Assembly: GCA_964592475.1 (NCBI GenBank)
Contig: CAZQEZ010000032.1
Span: 1 to 36,289, forward strand
Direction: 5' to 3'
DNA from: CAZQEZ01 sp964592475
Lineage (GTDB): Bacteria; Bacteroidota; Bacteroidia; Cytophagales; Cyclobacteriaceae
Length of the DNA stretch: 36,289 nucleotides
Below are positions 31,505 to 36,289 of the stretch, in pieces. Made by a program: the position numbers and the translations under genes. The notes below the pieces were generated by a model, which was not told where the DNA came from, did not search any database, and worked only from the letters and a program-made list of their open reading frames with translations. How positions within the stretch are numbered: the stretch's first letter is position 1; each line of letters starts with the position of its first letter.

Positions 31505-31972
31505 TTAACTTATTTTCTCCACGTAAATCTTGTTTTCTTTAATTAAAACAATCTTGACAAACTGACCTGAATCCATATATTCACCCATGGTTCGTACTTC
31601 AATTTCAATTTCATTAAATTCCGCGTTACCGATAGGCCGCAAGGCAGATAATGTTTTACCTCTATCACCTACCACTACTTTTATATCGTCATTCTCAAAG
31701 ACTCTTGAAGTATTAGCGTCATTTAATGCTACTTTGCTCCACAGGTTGGTTTTGAAGCCATAAATGAGGGTGCCAACGAACACCACAGCTGCTATTGCAG
31801 AGACTAAAAGACCTGAAGTAGTTCCATGATTTTTAAAGGTAAGGAATATTGCCACGGCCATTACCGCGCCTCCTATTATTCCCACGATGCCACCGGGTAA
31901 AAGTACTATCTCTAATACTACCAGTACAATTCCGACAATTAATAATATAGCTATTCCAATCCAATCAGCCAT
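31505..31972 (-). CDS. short NfeD family protein
   Basis: The 155-residue membrane protein has three or four helices (IGIAILLIVGIVLVVLEIVL, GIVGIIGGAVMAVAIFL, GLLVSAIAAVVFVGTLIYG). A C-terminal OB-fold segment follows (GKTLSALRPIGNAEFN, VRTMGEYMDSGQFVKIV), the NfeD_C signature. It lacks the N-terminal ClpP-like protease of long NfeD. It precedes floA in the same operon, the typical arrangement, and likely works with FloA in membrane domain organisation. Confidence 0.92.
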   Translation of the reverse strand: MADWIGIAILLIVGIVLVVLEIVLLPGGIVGIIGGAVMAVAIFLTFKNHGTTSGLLVSAIAAVVFVGTLIYGFKTNLWSKVALNDANTSRVFENDDIKVVVGDRGKTLSALRPIGNAEFNEIEIEVRTMGEYMDSGQFVKIVLIKENKIYVEKIS

Positions 31973-32082
31973 TTCGGGTTTTTATTTTAATTGATTACTT
32001 TTAAAGTGGAAAAATAGGCATAAAATTAATTTTTACCACATATTTTTTTATTTTTATATTTTTTCCTTAGAAAATAATCTTT

Positions 32083-32889
32083 ATGAAGAATAAAGTTGTA
32101 ATTGTTACCGGCGGTACTTCGGGTATTGGCAGAGCGCTGGCTTATGAGTTTGGGAGATATAATAACAAGATCGTGATTACCGGTAGAAATGAGCAAAAAC
32201 TGGAAGATACCCGTCAATGGCTATTACAGCAAAACATTGATTGCTTTGCAGTAATGTCCGATGTGAGCAATGAGCAAGATAATCAAAGAATGGTAGAGGC
32301 AACTATGGATCATTATGGCCGTATTGATGTGTTGATCAACAATGCCGGAGTTTCTATGCGTGCCCTTTTTGCCGATTTGCAATTAGATGTTTTTCGTAAG
32401 GTGATGGACATCAATTTTATGGGTACCGTGTATGCTACTAAGTATTGCTTACCTCAAATTATACAAAATAAAGGTTCAATTGTGGGTATTTCTTCCATTG
32501 TTGGCTATCGAGGCACACCTGCCCGCTCGGCTTATTCTGCTTCGAAGTATGCTATGCAGGGGTTTTTGGAAGTGCTGCGAACGGAAGTTATGAAACGAGG
32601 GGTACATGTATTGGTGGCTTGCCCCGGATTTACCGAATCCAATATTAGAGTATCCTCTTATTTGGCAGATGGTGCGGCACAAGGTAAGTCGCCTCGACAA
32701 GAATCAAAAATGATGAGTGCCGAAACTGTAGCTAAAAAAGTTTTTAAAGCTACAAAAAAAAGAAAACGGGACTTAATTATGACCACTCAAGGTAAACTGG
32801 CAGTGTTTTTCAATAAATGGATTCCAGGGGTTATGGACAAAATTGTGTACAATCATATGGCCAAAGAAGCCGATTCTCCTTTTAAATAG
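32083..32889 (+). CDS. short-chain dehydrogenase/reductase
   Basis: This classical SDR (268 aa) has the cofactor motif TGGTSGIG (9-16), NNAG (86-89), catalytic S138 in ISSIVG and YSASK with Y151 and K155. R35 after the second strand (ITGRN) suggests NADP preference. CPGFTESNIR follows the active site, and the C-terminal part with TTQGKLAVFFNKWIPGVMD resembles the group that includes human DHRS7B and many bacterial homologues. The substrate is unknown. It is divergent from nfeD-floA. Confidence 0.93.
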   Translation: MKNKVVIVTGGTSGIGRALAYEFGRYNNKIVITGRNEQKLEDTRQWLLQQNIDCFAVMSDVSNEQDNQRMVEATMDHYGRIDVLINNAGVSMRALFADLQLDVFRKVMDINFMGTVYATKYCLPQIIQNKGSIVGISSIVGYRGTPARSAYSASKYAMQGFLEVLRTEVMKRGVHVLVACPGFTESNIRVSSYLADGAAQGKSPRQESKMMSAETVAKKVFKATKKRKRDLIMTTQGKLAVFFNKWIPGVMDKIVYNHMAKEADSPFK

Positions 32890-32963
32890 TATGGTCTTCT
32901 GATTTTGCTTCCTAAACATCTGCCATATCCACATGTTTAAATATATAGACTAAAGCAGAAATC

Positions 32964-33632
32964 ATGAAAACTAAGACTTTACTTTTATTAATCAGTATCA
33001 TTTTTTATTATAACAATGTACATGCCCAAAGGGAGGCAACTACCGATGATGGTGAAATCATTATATTAGAAGAAGACGGAACCTGGCGCAGTATTAATGA
33101 CCGAGCCAATGAACCGGGTGATAAAACCATTGCCGGGTGTGACTACAGAATGTTGGAAAGAGACCAATTTACCGAAGAAGATTGGGTGATTATGGCTGCA
33201 CAACCTATTGTAAAATATACCCGAGATAGTAAAGAAGACGAGGTGAAATGGCTCCCGTTTTTAAGGGCTGAAACGTACTGTCTTTATACCGGCGGCAATT
33301 TTGGCGCTTATTTTAAGTTTGTATTAAAGTCAGCTGAAATTGATGAAAAGTTGGAAGGCATAGACGAAGGTAATTTACTGAAAATATTTACTCCCGGAAA
33401 TCCTCCGGTAGAGGTGGAATTTAAACACACTGCTATTGCTCGTGAGGATAATGATAAAGAAACCACTACTTATGTAAGTCATGTAGCGTTAAGTGATGTA
33501 CAAGCCAAGGTGCTTTCACAAAACCCTGTGGAAAAAATAGGTGTGCAATGGAACGGTAAATATCTGGATTATCCAGTCACTAACGAACAACTGTTTCAAA
33601 AGCAACTGCAATGTATTAGTGCCAGGTTGTGA
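32964..33632 (+). CDS. secreted protein of unknown function
   Basis: The protein (222 aa) starts with a signal peptide (TLLLLISIIFYYNNVHAQ, cleavage after HAQ). A short motif, TTDDGEIIILEEDGTWRSI, follows; it resembles the GxxVxLxxDGTW repeat found at the N-terminus of various Bacteroidota secreted proteins. The rest has beta-rich content and four cysteines (GCDY, TYCLY, LQCIS and near the middle none), and no known domain was recognised. It is probably periplasmic. It is 74 bases after the SDR gene and may be co-transcribed with it. Confidence 0.65.
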   Translation: MKTKTLLLLISIIFYYNNVHAQREATTDDGEIIILEEDGTWRSINDRANEPGDKTIAGCDYRMLERDQFTEEDWVIMAAQPIVKYTRDSKEDEVKWLPFLRAETYCLYTGGNFGAYFKFVLKSAEIDEKLEGIDEGNLLKIFTPGNPPVEVEFKHTAIAREDNDKETTTYVSHVALSDVQAKVLSQNPVEKIGVQWNGKYLDYPVTNEQLFQKQLQCISARL

Positions 33633-33759
33633 TTCATGTCGCTAAAGCCGGCACCGTAATTAGAAATAAAACCTATAAATGATTTTTTTCAGTAATTCGG
33701 AATTTCTTCCCTAAGCAACGTTGAATTTATTGACGTATAAGCTTTCTCATCAACCGATA

Positions 33760-33795
33760 ATAAACTTTTTACTTAAGCTTCAATAAAAAGTTTAT
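33760..33795. repeat. 12-bp inverted repeat upstream of katG
   Basis: ATAAACTTTTTA (33760-33771) is perfectly repeated in reverse complement at 33784-33795, with a 12-base spacer. It is ~125 bases before the katG ATG and ~127 after the preceding stop. A second, shorter dyad (ACAAC 33843-33847, GTTGT 33861-33865) lies closer to the gene. They could be an operator or a weak terminator. Confidence 0.4.
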
Positions 33796-33919
33796 AAAAT
33801 ACAACTTCCTTAATTTCCTCTTCTAAAACTTTCAATTAATTAACAACTTTCATAAAAAATGTTGTAAATTTAAAGTTATGCAATTTTTTGCCCTTAATAT
33901 TTTAAAATTTTATTAAACT

Positions 33920-36193
33920 ATGGAAAACAACGAAAACGGAAAAAAACCTTCAAAAACAAGTGATGAGGCTAGCCACAAGGTTTGGGATGTAAATGAATCC
34001 AGCAGGTGCCCTTTTATGGGAGGCCCTTTAAACTACACCGCCGGAAGTGGCCGCTCCAATCGGGATTGGTGGCCCAATCGGCTAAACTTAAACATACTTA
34101 GGCAACATTCTTCTTTATCCGACCCCATGGATAAAGACTTTAATTATGCCGAAGAATTTAAAAAACTCGACCTGCATGCTTTGAAAAAAGACCTGAATGA
34201 CTTGATGATTAATTCTCAGGATTGGTGGCCTGCAGACTACGGACATTACGGGCCTTTATTTATTCGTATGGCCTGGCATAGTGCCGGTACTTACCGCATT
34301 GCCGATGGTCGCGGAGGTGGTGGTGCCGGAACGCAGCGATTTGCACCACTCAATAGCTGGCCCGATAATGCCAACCTTGATAAGGCCCGGTTGTTACTTT
34401 GGCCAGTCAAGCAAAAATATGGAAAAAGTATCTCATGGGCCGATTTGATGATATTGGCTGGTAATGTTGCCTTAGAGTCTATGGGATTTAAAACCTTTGG
34501 CTTTGGCGGCGGCAGAGAAGATGTGTGGGAGCCTGAGGAAGATATATACTGGGGCGCGGAAGGTGAATGGCTGGGGAATAAAGAACGCTATTCTCACCAG
34601 GAACTAGAAAATCCATTAGGCGCTTCTCACATGGGTTTAATTTATGTAAATCCGGAAGGACCCAACGGAAACCCAGACCCTGCAGGTGCAGCTCGCGACA
34701 TACGGGAAACATTTGGCCGCATGGCTATGAATGATGAAGAAACCGTGGCATTGATTGCCGGTGGGCACACTTTTGGTAAAACCCACGGGGCTGCCGATCC
34801 GCTCAAGTATGTAGGTGCAGAACCTGAAGGTGCAAGCATAGAAGCTATGGGGCAGGGGTGGCAAAATACTTTTGGCAGTGGCAATGCCGAAGCTACCATT
34901 ACCAGTGGCCTGGAAGGTGCCTGGACTACCACACCTACCAAATGGAGTAACAATTATTTTGAAAATTTATTTGGTTACGAATGGGAGATCACTAAAAGTC
35001 CGGCTGGAGCTTATCAATGGCAACCCAAAGATGGTGAAGGAGCTGGTCTCGTGCCCGATGCACATGATCCTAATAAAAAGCACGCCCCGTTTATGCTTAC
35101 TACCGATATTGCCCTGAGAGTAGATACTGCCTATGAAAAAATATCCAGAAACTTTTACGAAAACCCGGAGGCTTTTGCCGACGCGTTTGCCAGGGCATGG
35201 TATAAACTTACTCATCGAGACATGGGTCCCAAAGTTCGATATTTAGGACCGGAAGTACCTGAAGAGGAATTGATATGGCAAGATCCGGTGCAGGCTTTGG
35301 ATCATGAATTGATCAATGAGCAGGATATGGATACCTTGAAAAGCAAAATCTTGGACGCGGGATTATCAATAGGTGAATTAGTGTCTACCGCCTGGGCATC
35401 TGCTTCTACTTTCCGTAACTCAGATAAGCGGGGAGGAGCTAATGGGGCACGCATCCGACTTTCTCCACAGAAATTTTGGGAAGTGAATAACCCAGTACAA
35501 CTACAAACTGTGCTTGATAAATTAACGCAAGTGCAAAAAGACTTTAATACTTCGCTTACAGGCAATAAAAAGGTTTCTTTGGCTGATGTAATTGTGCTGG
35601 CAGGTTGTGCCGCAGTGGAAAAGGCAGCTAAGGATGCTGGCCATGAAGTGAAAGTGCCATTTACGGCTGGTCGAACAGATGCTTCGCAAGAGCAAACTGA
35701 TGTAGAAGGATTTGCCCCGCTAGAACCTAATGCTGATGGTTTTAGAAATTATGTGAAAAAGCAAAATGCTATTTCTGCTTCCGCGGAAGAAATGCTGCTA
35801 GACCGCTCTCAATTACTTGGGCTTACGCCGCCGGAAATGACGGTATTGGTAGGAGGAATGAGAGCGCTGAATACCAATTTTGATCAATCACATCATGGGG
35901 TTTTTACTGACCAACCAGGAAAATTGACTAACGATTTCTTTGTAAACGTGCTAGACCTGAATACAAAATGGCAAGCTTTATCTGATGCGCAGGACGTGTT
36001 TGAAGGACGTGATCGCAAAAGCGATGAAGTAAAATGGACCGGAACAAGAGTAGACTTGATTTTTGGATCTAATTCGGAATTACGGGCCATTGCAGAAGTA
36101 TATGCTGCCGCTGATGCCAAAATCAAGTTTGTAAATGACTTTGTAGCTGCCTGGAATAAAGTAATGAATGCCGATAGATTTGATTTACAATAG
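33920..36193 (+). CDS. katG: catalase-peroxidase
   Basis: KatG degrades hydrogen peroxide and organic peroxides. The distal haem residues R116, W119 and H120 (IRMAWHSAGTYR), the proximal H283 (GGHTFGKTHG) and the Met-Tyr-Trp adduct partners Y242 (GLIYVNPEG) and M268 (GRMAMND) are all present, so catalase activity is expected. The second, haem-free half is also complete, and 757 residues is the usual full length. There is no signal peptide, so it is cytosolic. It is monocistronic, with its own upstream region carrying inverted repeats and a strong terminator downstream. Confidence 0.97.
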   Translation: MENNENGKKPSKTSDEASHKVWDVNESSRCPFMGGPLNYTAGSGRSNRDWWPNRLNLNILRQHSSLSDPMDKDFNYAEEFKKLDLHALKKDLNDLMINSQDWWPADYGHYGPLFIRMAWHSAGTYRIADGRGGGGAGTQRFAPLNSWPDNANLDKARLLLWPVKQKYGKSISWADLMILAGNVALESMGFKTFGFGGGREDVWEPEEDIYWGAEGEWLGNKERYSHQELENPLGASHMGLIYVNPEGPNGNPDPAGAARDIRETFGRMAMNDEETVALIAGGHTFGKTHGAADPLKYVGAEPEGASIEAMGQGWQNTFGSGNAEATITSGLEGAWTTTPTKWSNNYFENLFGYEWEITKSPAGAYQWQPKDGEGAGLVPDAHDPNKKHAPFMLTTDIALRVDTAYEKISRNFYENPEAFADAFARAWYKLTHRDMGPKVRYLGPEVPEEELIWQDPVQALDHELINEQDMDTLKSKILDAGLSIGELVSTAWASASTFRNSDKRGGANGARIRLSPQKFWEVNNPVQLQTVLDKLTQVQKDFNTSLTGNKKVSLADVIVLAGCAAVEKAAKDAGHEVKVPFTAGRTDASQEQTDVEGFAPLEPNADGFRNYVKKQNAISASAEEMLLDRSQLLGLTPPEMTVLVGGMRALNTNFDQSHHGVFTDQPGKLTNDFFVNVLDLNTKWQALSDAQDVFEGRDRKSDEVKWTGTRVDLIFGSNSELRAIAEVYAAADAKIKFVNDFVAAWNKVMNADRFDLQ

Positions 36194-36221
36194 GTAGTAA
36201 ACTTTATTGAACTAAGAATAT

Positions 36222-36254
36222 AAAAAGGTAAGCGATGTATGGCTTACCTTTTTT
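36222..36254 (+). terminator. strong intrinsic terminator after katG
   Basis: AAAAAGGTAAGC (36222-36233) pairs with GCTTACCTTTTT (36242-36253) around an 8-base loop, and the T-tract continues one base beyond. It is 28 bases after the katG stop. Confidence 0.85.
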
Positions 36255-36289
36255 ATTGTTTTCTTACCAACAAATGCTACTAATAATTA

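Overview
The window is bacterial chromosomal DNA, AT-rich and gene-dense, and almost certainly from Bacteroidota, most likely a marine member of the Cytophagales. This is inferred from several things. There is a Na+-translocating NADH:quinone reductase locus, a FloA/NfeD pair and multi-FAS1 lipoproteins. DUF4230 and DUF5675 proteins and LytTR proteins with membrane N-termini are present. Promoters resemble the Bacteroidota -7 box TAnnTTTG, and Shine-Dalgarno sequences are mostly absent. No rRNA, tRNA, CRISPR array, transposase or integrase was seen.

Layout. 1-3 kb: signalling genes, namely the end of a CheY-like receiver, a membrane LytTR regulator, and a PAS histidine kinase preceded by a decayed piece of CheB. 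3-4.2 kb: small genes of unknown function on the minus strand, one of them only 56 codons, and a 41-codon twin-arginine leader relic. 4.2-8.6 kb: an FAD-dependent oxidoreductase lipoprotein, a GDSL esterase and adenine deaminase. 8.7-10.5 kb: a tiny lipoprotein, cytidylate kinase (cmk) and ispH. 10.6-15.3 kb: nqrABCDE, closed by a terminator and lacking nqrF. 15.4-17.2 kb: a DUF502 membrane protein, a PPP-type phosphoesterase and a TerB-like protein. 17.3-19.4 kb: a five-domain fasciclin lipoprotein on the minus strand. 19.8-22.6 kb: the glycolytic genes pfkB and tpiA, then an NmrA-like protein. 22.7-24.2 kb: an amidase-signature lipoprotein. 24.3-30.1 kb: a tight five-gene minus-strand operon. 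It encodes a polytopic membrane protein, a membrane-tethered DUF5675 protein, a six-TM protein with an Amidase_3 domain, and two DUF4230 proteins. 30.4-32 kb: nfeD-floA. 32-36.2 kb: an SDR oxidoreductase, a secreted protein of unknown function, and katG with a strong terminator.

How the genes work together. Most of the window is housekeeping: respiration (Nqr), isoprenoid and nucleotide metabolism (ispH, cmk, ade), glycolysis (pfkB, tpiA), membrane organisation (floA/nfeD) and peroxide defence (katG). The best candidate for an undescribed system is the 24.3-30.1 kb operon. It places two domains related to peptidoglycan enzymes on membrane proteins whose topology suggests a cytoplasmic catalytic side, next to two DUF4230 proteins. 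A near-perfect 21-bp palindrome lies just upstream of its first gene. Also notable are two gene relics (CheB-CheR-kinase and Tat leader), the missing nqrF, and hairpin-plus-T-tract elements directly in front of pfkB and the NmrA-like gene.
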